From assembly GCA_019916065.1 (NCBI GenBank), contig CM034233.1:50662275-50726274 (forward strand): 64,000 nt of DNA, read 5' to 3'. This document shows, one piece after another, positions 46,669-56,759 of this stretch; position 1 is the first letter of the stretch; each line of letters starts with the position of its first letter. Made by a program: the position numbers and the translations under genes. Origin of the DNA: Vitellaria paradoxa (lineage: Eukaryota; Streptophyta; Magnoliopsida; Ericales; Sapotaceae). A model generated the notes under the pieces. It had not been told where the DNA came from, ran no database searches, and saw only the letters and a program-made list of their open reading frames with translations.

Positions 46669-48092
46669 GCAGTAAGGGACGGGGATTTAAGTCCCATCAA
46701 CGTGGTCGTGGCAGATCTAATCTGACCATTGGACAGCGAGGCCAATTATCCTGGTCCAACCTTGGCGCTCTAGGTCTAGGAGCTAACCCCTTCAACATTC
46801 TAGGTGAAGAAGGTCCAAACTTTATTGATCTTAATGACTACCTTAATAAAAAGGAAGCCCAACTAAAGGCTGTCATGGCCCAATATAAACAGCCAGATCC
46901 TAAGATCGCTGAATCATCTGCTATGGGTTCTAAACCTGAAACTGCAGCCCAAGTATTGCAAAAAGAGCCTATATATATTACAAATCCGTATACAGAAGCA
47001 ATTTTGCCTCTGGAAGAAGAAGATGATCACTGGATTACTGATCCATTTTATATTAAACAAAAGTATATGGATCAGACTTCATACCCTGTATAAAAGTACA
47101 AGTACCGATATATATATGAAGAAATTTTGAAAAGCACCGGATCAGTGGAGATACGCCACTTTTACCCAAATAATCAGGTTGGCCAGCAGATTAATTACTG
47201 CCAGTGTTTTATCTCTAATATATACACTCTAGTTGATTGGGGTAATGACCCCATGAAAACCAGAAAATTGAGGATCCCTCATGATCCACAGAAAGAATAT
47301 TCTTTTAATTTATGGGATTACATTAATGCCTGGAAATATACTTTTCTCTATGAAAATGCAAAAAGAAAACACTCCTGGTTCATACGAATCAGAGAAGATT
47401 TTTTCGAAAAAATAAAATTAATTCTCCGCTGGTTCTTTAAACAGTGGCAATTTCTTGGTCCACCTATGGATCTAACACCTTCTCCTTTACAGGAGTTATA
47501 TGACTTTTGGGTTGAGGTTCATCCTCTATTAAGCGATTTAAATACTAAATCGTTTGTAGGGTAATCCCAATTCTATTTTTGGACTGAATTTCATATCCCT
47601 TGGATCTGGAAATGGGGATTAACAGTCAGTGAGGATGATCTAGGCATTCCTCATTTGATGAGAACCTTTCACTTCCAATGGTGGAAGCAAATTGACTTGC
47701 CTGAATTAATTTCTAAAATTACTAAGGTAACGTCAAGTTTCAAACAAAAGCAAGTGGCTCGAAGCCCTGACCAGTCTGATTCTAAGTCAAATTATATAAC
47801 TAAACTTAAACTTAGAATTAAACGGAGACATCCAAATATCTCCAATAGAGCCCTTTTGGCCAAATGCTTAGAATATCTTCAGAATGAATTCAGTAACGAG
47901 TTCAAAAATGAGAAACTTAATCATCATAAGTCTGCCATGTCTCTTGACTCTTGCTCTACCCATTCAGGAGACGACACCGTTTTGGCTGGCGAAAGCCAAA
48001 ACCCTGAGGATAATCCTCCACCAGAAGAAATTCTAGAAGCAGCCATAGATGTACTCCATCAAAATAAAGGCAAAGGTCTCGCATTTGATTAA
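46665..48092 (+). pseudogene. Caulimovirid 2 second ORF, function unknown, two in-frame stops
   Basis: The ATG at 46665 overlaps the polyprotein stop (ATGA), pointing to termination-reinitiation. One reading frame runs 475 codons to the TAA at 48090 and is broken only by stops at 47091-47093 and 47562-47564, with no frameshift. The product starts with an RG-rich basic part (SSKGRGFKSHQRGRGRS), then aromatic-rich segments (INAWKYTFLYENAKRK, RWFFKQWQFLGPPMD), a basic helix (KLKLRIKRRHPN) and an acidic tail. A downstream ORF of unknown function is known in florendoviruses; I cannot confirm homology by eye. Confidence 0.7.
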
Positions 48093-48509
48093 AGAATCGT
48101 GGACATCTGTCCACCCAAAGCTGGCCGTCCATATGCCAGGATTCCTCCTGCTTTTCAGCTCCACAAAGTGACAAATTCACTTTTGGTGCCACTACCCCAT
48201 TTGACAAAAGATGTAATATCTGTCACCATTGATGGCCGACCGACTGCAACATCAAAGCACACGCATCCATCAGTGGTATAGTTTTGTACAATAATGCAAT
48301 AATGTAAGATATACTGTAATAAAGTAAGATCGGATTCCAAATTGTAAATTTTCGGGTCCGAATAGTATTTTCTTTTCTATTTAAGCGGTAGTCTGTGGCC
48401 TGTCCAGACACGCTTTTGCCTTAAGCTACTTTTACTCTCGTTTGTAAGCCTACCCTTTGTAATCTTGCACAAATCACTTGTAATAAATTCCATCTCTTGA
48501 TTTTTGTAA
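48093..48509 (+). promoter_or_regulatory. Pregenomic RNA promoter and poly(A) signal of caulimovirid 2
   Basis: A TATTTAA box at 48378-48384 is followed by a ~100-bp presumptive R region with AATAAA at 48482-48487. Because the primer site is at the other end (39344), on the circular genome it would lie just downstream of this poly(A) signal. The upstream stretch, 48095-48370, is noncoding and includes GATGGCCGACCGACTGC and TAATGTAAGATA-type motifs. The sequence joins the second host repeat at about 48510. Confidence 0.6.
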
Positions 48510-51500
48510 ATAAACTAAACTAAAAACTCTCTATAAAAACCAAAGAACTCTCAAAGTATAAAACTAAAAAATATGAAAGGTTGCTTGTAAAGTCTGTACA
48601 AAACCGTAGGGTTGAAACAAAAACACGGAGCCTCTCTGAGCCGCACCATCCACACGACAAATTAGTGTTCGAACTGCAAGAACAAATTTTTATCCTCTAA
48701 AGTTTTGAATTTTGACCAAGTGTTAGGATGATTGGCTACTGGAATATGGCATCTAAATGGCATGATAGCATCTGAACAGTAAGAGTAATCTTTGTCCATC
48801 TCTTCTTTTTCCGCTTAGCTCCACATTTTCGTCCTTTTCTTGATTTGTTTGATTTCTACAACTTTTTCTACAATATTTTTCCATCAATTCATACAAAAGA
48901 ATGACAATCCTATATAAGAAAATAAAATTCAAATAAAATATACAAAATAGAACGAAAATAGTTACTAATAACAATAGAAATTGAAGTTTATAATTACACT
49001 TTTTAAGCATAATCAATGTGCATGTGTGGATGCAAGTGTGATCAAAATGTCATGCCTGGCAAACTAATTAGCCTTAGGCCAGGTAAGCTAAGTGTATGAG
49101 TATGAGGGAGTAATCAATAGGGTCACTGGCATGTAAAGGATTAGTCTAAAGGAGCTTCGCTCCTGAGATCTAAGATGAAAGTTAGCACCTTGTGCATAAC
49201 TTGGGAAGGGAGTTTCGCTTTAGATGAGAAAAGATAGTTAGTGCCTTATGCATAACTGGGGAAATGGGCCTTGTTCTAATGGGGTGCACCTCGCATGGAT
49301 GAGTGAGTCTTTATCATTTACGAAAGAAGTTTAGCTCTGATATGAAGCTTACCTCCTAGTGGTGATGATCTAGTTTATGTGATATTGGCCTAGAAACCAT
49401 GTTTGATCTGAATTATGCAATTGGTATGATCAAATGTGTCATAAGCATGTTAGATATGATGACAATTTATATTCAAACATTTATCCCCCTATCATGGATG
49501 ACAATTGAAGTTTGCGTTTGCATGTCAGATATATCTATTGGAGTCATGACTCAAGAATCATTGGCGTAGCCAATCCTAGGTCATTCTTAGTCTCTAGAAT
49601 TTCACTTACTTAGGTGAATGCTTTAGATTGGTAAACGTTTGATTTCTAAGACTGTGCAACCTAAGTGGGTGTATGTTTATATGCGCAGTAGTGTTCTAGC
49701 ATGGCAAGTGATGAATGAGCATGATATATGGGATAATGTGACATGTTATTCTATTTAAACAAATATGCTTGGCATGGTTTAACATGGTAAAGATGATATG
49801 GCATGGTAGATATGGTATTATGGTATAGCACGACATGGTAATATGATGTTATAGCATGCATGGCATGGGCTAGTATGGTAAATAATGTCCTAACATGTTA
49901 TACCATGATATATGATGATGACAGTGTCACGCCTCGAAATCCACAACTCGGGGACATGGGGACAAACCCATAAAATACACTCCAATCTATACAAAACATA
50001 TTATATCAGAGTAGAAGTAAATTAAACAAAACAATATTCAAAGATGAATATTCTAAAGTCTAGGCAATAACACTAAAAGGCTACAAAATCAAATGCCATA
50101 AATATGGGCCCACAACCAAACATATTTCAGAGTTATAATTTAAATATTAAAATGAATTTAAGACAGTCTATGACCAGCTAATCTAGGTCATGGGTCCATC
50201 ACGAGCATTTGATTCTACGACATCAACTATAAAGGGTGAGCACTAAATCATATGTGTTCAAAACATACATATAAGATAACATTTCTTAATCATGCAACTT
50301 AATCGATATTAATTTTGTCAGGATCTTATCAACTTCACAATAAATCCATAATTTTCATATTAAATTATACAATTCTAATTAAACAGTTACTTAACTATGA
50401 TCCTGTAGTTTCATGGTAAAATAATCCTCATCACATCATACACATCATACATATCAATAACATACTATGGATTAGGTACTCTACAAAGTTAGTTTATGGC
50501 TACAGAACTAAACCCAAGTTAAATTCCCCAGGCCTCGGCTATGGGGTACAATTGGTCTCGCAGTCTCAGATTTACTCATCATACCAGCCCTATCCTACAG
50601 TCCCAGACTATCGTATCTTTCCTTAATAGGTAACCTTGTAATAACCTGAATTTTTTTTCTCTTAAATAATTTGTTTAAGTGTGGTGGTGATATTTATTAT
50701 AGTAAAAATCTAGAAAATTGAGCATTTGAAAATTTGGGAATGATAAAAATTAGTTGGAAAGATTTTCGGATTTAATTCCACTCTATGTGGGAGTTTAATG
50801 TAGAAATTCTAAACTTTTATCCAAACAATTCCTAGCCCAATTACTTATTTGGTTCAACCCAAACCCATTAACCCATGGGTCAACCCCTTTTATTTGACTC
50901 ACCTCAACTCACTTCAACTCACTTTATCACTCACTGAGTTAACTCATGAATAGTAGCTCTAAATCATTTCCCGACAAACTTCATTTTCCATCCATCCATT
51001 CTTCTATACATCTTTCACACTCTCTCAAATTATTTGGCTAATTAGTCAAAAAGAAGACCCTACATTGATGACTTTAAAGCATCTTTTTAATTATTTAGCA
51101 AACATGATTTAAACACTTAAAGCATCTTTCAAATAATTTTGTTTAATTTGTCAAAAAGCTAGCATGATTCCCGGATCATGCCACCTCCATACATCTTCCC
51201 CAATACTTTTCTTAAATGATATGGTTAGATAGTCAAAAAGTAAGCATGATTCTTGGATCATGCTACCAATTGTATATGCATGATCTTACCTTAGTTGATT
51301 TGAAGCATGATTATTTTCTCCACCAATAATTTTCTCTACACTCCCATGATTCTTATAAATTGTGTGCCTTCAAAGAGAAAAAAAAAAAAAAAAAAGAGAG
51401 AAAAAAATTTATATTTTTATCAAGTGTGGTTGGACATTTGGTGTTGTTTGGAGGAAGAAGAAAGGCTTGAAAATTTTCAATTGGGTGGTGTTCAATGCTC

Positions 51501-52663
51501 AACTCCTTTTTCCTTCACAGGCTTGGTCATCAATATCTTCATTAAGGTAGGATGATGAACCTCCTAAAATATATTTGATGCCTTCAAATTTAAAGCTAAA
51601 GCATTTTTCTGGGTTTAAAGTATGAAATTTGATTGTGATAAAAATATAATACCCATATATTGGGGGTAGGGAAGCCGAAACTTTGACTGATGTAGCCCAA
51701 TATACTGGTAGCTCACTGTTTGTAACTTTTAATGTGTTCTTGACCCCTAAAATGGTGGAATTAGGCTTCGGCTAAAACATAAAATTTGTAGCCCTTTAAG
51801 TTTTCTTTCCAACCCAAAAAGATTTGCATCAATCCGATTTGTGAGTCAAAAGTTATGCCCAAAATACTGAGCACGTGTAAAATTGTATCTTCTGAACAAA
51901 CTGAATTCAAGACTGTTTTTCACCTTTAGACCTTAGAATTTTAAAAAGTGTAAAACATGAAAGTTGTAGGTCTTAAAGTCTATTTTCTGCAGATATAAAG
52001 TTTATAGATATTGGAGTTCTGCTCTATTTTATATGAATTTTCTTTTAAACTGCTGTCTCTGTTTAGCCTTTAATTGTTGCTTGTTTGGATTTTTTTTAGA
52101 ATATTATGTTTAAATATTTATTTAAATTTTCAATTACCTTTTGTTAATTATTATCATGTTAATAATTTCTATTGACGTGTAATTTTGTTCATAAGGCCTG
52201 ACATAGTAAAACACTTATACTATTTTGATATAATACTAAAGTGGACTGTTAAGTTGATTCTACTTAATTATTTTCTAATTGATATGAAATTATTTTAAAC
52301 TGGATATTATATATCATTTGACACTCTAATATTTATGTTAACTAACTTAGACAATCAGTTTTATCATAGATAGTTGGATGACTTATTCAAACTAAAATGG
52401 CTAATTAGAACCTAGTATTTGATAAAAAATGCCAAATAAAACAATGGACTTATTCTTTCCTCATTTGGTCTTCTTTAAATAAATTTGATTTATTTTAATT
52501 GATTCTTTTAGGCATTGTTTTGTCAACCTAGCAAGTTATATAACTATATTTTTACGATTAAGTGAATTTAATGAAACTTATTTAATAACTTCCTAAATAT
52601 TAGAATAATTCTATGGATATTTATGGATATCTTACAGCCGAAAACCTATGATAAGGGTTTGGT
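48510..52663 (+). repeat. 4.1-kb direct repeat, copy 2 (right of caulimovirid 2)
   Basis: This 4154-bp segment repeats 35206-39347. Past its right border (52663) the inner LTR continues uninterrupted to 54477, which shows that copy 2 is still joined to the original host sequence on that side, whereas copy 1 is still joined to the original sequence on its left. This is the pattern X-D-virus-D-Y expected from a large target duplication. Confidence 0.85.
49695..49924 (+). repeat. CATGGTAT-type minisatellite, copy 2
   Basis: Second copy of the array at 36385-36613, almost identical, ending at the outer LTR border. Confidence 0.75.
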
Positions 52664-52819
52664 TATAAATAAGATGATGATTGGAAATTTAGTCAAATTG
52701 TTTTGAATAATATAAAACTTATAAATTTTTCTAAGATTTAATATGAGTCCAAAGAGCTATTTATTATCTTTATATTTCATAAAATAATAGAATAAAAAGG
52801 TAAAAGAGGCAAAAACCGA

Positions 52820-52905
52820 GATCGCAGCCAATGAGGTTCGAACTTGCGACTTCAAATCGTAATCAGGGTCGACCGCCCACTAAGCTGCCAAACTCGGCTT
52901 AATTA
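52820..52905 (-). repeat. tRNA-like (SINE head) sequence 1
   Basis: On the minus strand TGGCAGCTTAGTGGGCGG fits an RNA polymerase III A box and AGTTCGAACCTC fits a B box about 45 bp later. No cloverleaf or anticodon arm is evident, so this is a decayed tRNA-derived fragment and not a tRNA gene. Confidence 0.5.
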
Positions 52906-53639
52906 ATATACCATTAGAAATAATTTTATTCTTATCAAAGGTAGTACGGAAAACTTGTTAAAATAATTAACTAAAATACTAATTTGAATTCTAAATTATT
53001 TCTAACTACTTGCTAATTGTTAATTTACATGTAGTACCCACCTTTGTGATGATAATGTTGGTGACTATGTTAAATCTTTGATTTATTAATAATTATTATT
53101 GAATTAGGGATTTAGATAAAGTACTTAAAAATATACTGTATGTGACTAAATAATCCCACTTTTGATTCATCACCCGGGGACATTGCCGGTTGTAATTAAA
53201 AATGTCTTATTACCCTTAGGAATGTAAAAGGGTAAGAAAAAAATTTAAGGCACTTGGTGCCAAAGTTATTTTTGGCAATGGGGTGATGGGTGGGTAGAAA
53301 TGGCCTTTTAGATGAAGATGGGAACATGCATTTTATTTGGGAGATGCTTTCTTTTGACCTGGCCAGTCAGGTAGCCGGTCGCGACAGCTAGGTTTTTGGT
53401 GGGTGACACCGTCAGTATGCATTGTATGCTAAGCCCGTAAAGTCACTGGTTCCCAAGGCTGGAGGTAGAGGAGGATAGGAGTATGATTATCCTAGGAGGA
53501 TTTAGATTAAACTCCTTTGCCAAATTTTACTGTGACTAGCAACCTCTCTTGTTTATGTATGAATGATGTGTTGGAATTATTTAATTATATTTAATTCCTC
53601 TTGATGAATATTTTATAAATATATGTATATATATATATA

Positions 53640-53725
53640 TGAAACTTGTATCACTACGGGGTTTGATCCCGAGACCTTGAAGATCTGAATCTGAGATCCC
53701 TACCACTGCGACACAGACTTCATTG
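53640..53725 (-). repeat. tRNA-like (SINE head) sequence 2
   Basis: On the minus strand GTGTCGCAGTGGTAGGG resembles an A box and GGGATCAAACCCCG a B box, separated by about 35 bp. Same interpretation as the fragment at 52820-52905. Confidence 0.45.
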
Positions 53726-54974
53726 TGGTACACACATCAATATTTAACTATTTTTACATGTAAGTAAAATAGTAGTTACGGTGACAGTTTCATCGAACCG
53801 TTGTAAGTATAATTTACATTATTCAGTTGGGATCTATTGAATTAATTGTTGTATAAACAGTATGCCACCTAATCACATTCACTGTAGTGGGTCACTTAAT
53901 ACAGTGTAGCATTACAACCACTGCATATAGGCACTTAGGAGATTCTGATTACTGGGCTTTAGTAGCTCACCCCTTGTGGGAATATTTTTTTTCAGGATAT
54001 TAAGCACAGGGATACTGAAGATGAGCTAGAAAAGATTAATTTCTCTTAAATATTCCGTCAGAAGAGTTATCTATTTTTTTCCTTCCTGCACGGAGCTGGA
54101 AGACTTTATTTTTGTGGTCTGTAATAATAATTTTTGGATGATTATAATTATTAAGTTTAGACTTAATTTACTTTTATTTGGTATGTAATGTTAATCGCGT
54201 GATTGAGACACTTAGATGGCTCTGTAATATTTTTCTCTATCTTTATTTTGTGCCCTGTAGTTGAAATCCCATCAAATGATTCAGTCTAATGACTTATAAA
54301 TATTGTTTGAGATAAACAAGGGATTTTGAATATCTTAAATTTTTTTTGCTGGTCAACCCCAGTTTGGAGGAAAATTTTGGTGTGTGACAACGTGTTATTA
54401 TCATCTTATTTTTATACCCAACAAATAAATCCCAAGTCACCCTTGAGCATTCGGTTATGAAAATTTGGGGCGTGACAAACCTGGTCTCACTATCCCTGTA
54501 CTAATATACGCTATAACATGCCGTATATATGCTTTATAGGTTACTAGTCTACTAGTAACGATAACCACCCTACACAGGTTTTAGGGCTATTAACCATAGG
54601 CACTATTACCTACTCTTTTAGTATCCTCTATAACTTCAGTATCAAAAATCAATCTCAATCCAATTCCTTAACAATAACACATCATACATAAGGTTTACAT
54701 CTAAATTAGGTTCTTATGTTCATCCTGTATTAAATATATTTTATGAAATAATAAGTCTCCCGAGCTTAGGTTTTATATTGCCCATCGCATGCTTGGATTT
54801 AAATAAGTAAACAATCTACACAAAAATCTTAATGCACATTTAAGAGGCATGTGATTTACAAATTTGAGAACCCAATCAACTTTAATAAGTTATGACAAAA
54901 TTTTAAAGTATCCATGCTATTTTAAAATAAAAGTACTTCAAAAATTTAGAGATTAAAAAAAAAAAAAAGACCTT

Positions 54975-55085
54975 TGTAGCCTAAGTGTAGGTAGCTCGAG
55001 GCTTCGAGCACCTTGGTTTCCTACACCCTAGCCAGCCTAGTCGCAGCCTCCCTGCAGGGAGCTTGAGGGTTTGAACCTCCATTTT
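54975..55085 (+). repeat. tRNA-like fragment, weak
   Basis: TAGCCTAAGTGTAGG and GGGTTTGAACCTCC resemble A and B boxes, but their spacing (about 90 bp) is too long for a tRNA gene. It belongs to the outer LTR. Confidence 0.25.
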
Positions 55086-56084
55086 TATAATATTTTCATA
55101 TGAGGTTTTTTTAGGAAAAACAAATTTTAAAACTTAATAAACATGGATAGATTTTCAACATAAATCAAATATGAATCATAAAATCATATAACTTCACCAA
55201 ACACACTCAAGGCATAGATTTGCATCTCATAAATATTTTCAAATTTAAACTAATGATTTCATTAGTAATGCTCAATACATGGATTCATGTCACAAGTCGC
55301 CCTTTTTATTATAACCTTCTCAAATTTAGACTATGAATTTTCATCGAGCATGCTCAAAATATAAATTGATTTCTAGCATACGTCCATATATAGATATACC
55401 CATAATTACAAGATTAAGAAAAGTAACTCTTACACACATAAACCCTGTCTACCTCAAATATACACATCAAAAAAGTGTATAGAAACACCTAAACCTCACC
55501 AACTCAAGTTGGTCTTTTCAACAAAACCGGTGATCTCACTTCGAGCTACCTATGGTTTCGTTCTTCTCCTGATGTTTCTTCAACAGAAAGATGGAGAAGA
55601 TACAATCCCTCTTTCTTTCTCTCTTTTTCTCTCTCTCTACCTCTTTTACTTACACATAAGAAAATGAAGAAATTGAGAAGAAGAAAGTATATATCTTCTA
55701 AGGAGGGAAATCTTTACATGTTAAAAAAAAGCTAAAGAAAAAAAAAAGGGAAGGGTATAAATATACAAACAAAATACTTCCACTCCCTCATCCCGCGCAA
55801 GCTTTGCTCATTAGCCAACCCTTGGCCTCCTCGACACAACATTAACATTTTTCACACTCCTCAGCCAATAGAAACCCACATCATCTCTCACCTAATGAAA
55901 CTAAACGTATCTATATAATAAATATACACACAAGCATATGCTAACATAAATATAATAACACATATCACACATAATTCATTTAAAATTAATATTTCATATA
56001 TTCAAATAAAATTAAGTGGATCAAAATCTGAATTTAAATATAGCAAAATAAATACCAAAAATTTTGGGTCATTATAAATAGAAC

Positions 56085-56275
56085 ATGGTAGTATGGCATA
56101 ATATGCTGAAATGACATGGTGGCATGGTATAGCAGTTAATGGCGTGGTGTAGTATGGTATAGCATGTTAATGGCATGGTGTATCATGGTAATACATCATG
56201 ATATCAAGGTATGGCATATCATGGTAGCATGTAAACATGGCATGGTATGAGGGTAGTATGATGCAGATATCCTAT
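56085..56275 (+). repeat. CATGGTAT-type minisatellite, continuation beyond the outer LTR
   Basis: The ATGGTATAGCATG-type array resumes immediately after the outer LTR and ends before the right-hand CACTA element. Confidence 0.7.
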
Positions 56276-56336
56276 GTGTGATGTCTGAAATTATACTAAC
56301 ACTACTAGAGATTGGGGAATTGGCGAATGGAAAACT

Positions 56337-56535
56337 CGGGCGACTGCTTAAAGCGGTCGCTATAATTGTATTAGCGACCGCTTATGGCGGTCGCTATAAG
56401 CGGTCGCTTAAACGTCTGTCGCTAATCCCGTGCGGCAAGGCATCGACGACGAAAAAATTCGCGCGACCGCTTTAAGCGGTCGCTAATATGGTTGTAGCGA
56501 CCGTATTAGCGACCGCTTAAAGCGGTCGCTGATTC
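56337..56535. repeat. Palindromic subterminal repeats (AGCGACCGC / GCGGTCGCT)
   Basis: About ten copies of GCGACCGC or its complement lie within 200 bp, several arranged as perfect palindromes such as AGCGACCGCTTAAAGCGGTC followed by GCT (ends near 56531) and GCGACCGCTTTAAGCGGTCG near 56463. These are probable binding sites for the element's TNPA-like protein and are rich in CpG in an otherwise AT-rich area. Confidence 0.85.
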
Positions 56536-56559
56536 TCTAATTATATTCGGCAGAAAGCC

Positions 56560-56745
56560 TCCCTCTTTTTCCTCTCCCTCCCTCCCTTTTTTTCCTCCCT
56601 CCCCCGCACTCTCAGTTCTCTCCCCCCTCTGCCGTCTTCTCTCCCCCCTCTGCCGTGCCGTGCCGGACCGGAGTTCGCCAGCCGTCGCCGGAGGTCTCTC
56701 TCTCTCTCTGTCTCTCTCTCTCTCTCTCTATCTCTCTCACTCATA
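56560..56745. repeat. CT-rich leader block with CT microsatellite
   Basis: CCCTCCCTCCC and CTCTCCCCCCTCTGCCGT (twice in tandem) precede a CT dinucleotide run at 56696-56738. The minus-strand open frame across it is an artefact. This may be an untranslated first exon of the transposase transcript. Confidence 0.8.
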
Positions 56746-56759
56746 AACATGCATTAATA

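Larger units (their letters stand above)
39344..48509 (+). mobile_element. Endogenous caulimovirid 2, near unit-length, opened at the primer-binding site
   Basis: The element begins exactly with TGGTATCAGAGCC (tRNA-Met primer site) and carries leader, MP, CP with zinc knuckle, PR, RT, RH, a second ORF overlapping by ATGA, a TATA box and a poly(A) signal close to its right end. Removing a 1592-bp solo LTR and its 5-bp duplication leaves about 7.57 kb, in the range of complete caulimovirid genomes. MP-CP-PR-RT-RH in one polyprotein plus a downstream ORF recalls florendo- or petuviruses; the genus is inferred. In-frame stops and frameshifts disable the polyprotein. The extremities correspond to the minus-strand discontinuity of encapsidated open-circular DNA. 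Confidence 0.85.
50637..54477 (+). mobile_element. Inner solo LTR (3841 bp) with AACCT target duplication
   Basis: The element begins TGTAATAACCTGAAT and ends TTTGGGGCGTGACA, TG...CA ends in the style of Ty3/gypsy LTRs. It is flanked by AACCT at 50632-50636 and 54478-54482, a perfect 5-bp duplication, and the outer sequence reads through (CAACCTT-like left, AACCTGGTCTCACTATCC right). No pol or gag homology is visible inside. Its left 2.02 kb are repeated at 37326-39347. Confidence 0.9.
49925..56076 (-). mobile_element. Outer LTR (probably solo, minus orientation) split by the inner LTR
   Basis: It starts TGTCACGCCTCGAAATCC and ends CCAAAAATTTTGGGTCATTATA. Read on the minus strand this is TATAATGACCCAAAATTTTT ... 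GGATTTCGAGGCGTGACA, the style of Ty3/gypsy (Tekay-like) LTRs that begin TGTAACGACCC and end GGCGTGACA. The CATGGTAT minisatellite continues on both sides (before 49924 and after 56085), so the whole block is an insertion. The 5-bp duplication is not clean (GACAG versus AATAG). Without the inner LTR its length would be about 2.3 kb. Confidence 0.6.

Noticed and set aside
35206..52663. A 17.5-kb LTR retrotransposon with 4.1-kb LTRs carrying a movement protein
   Set aside because: The repeats lack TG/CA ends and flanking duplications, the right repeat border lies in the middle of another solo LTR with its own AACCT duplication, and the interior has its own promoter and poly(A) signal in pararetroviral order.
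52820..52905. Functional tRNA gene
   Set aside because: Only A- and B-box matches; no cloverleaf, anticodon loop or terminator could be fitted.
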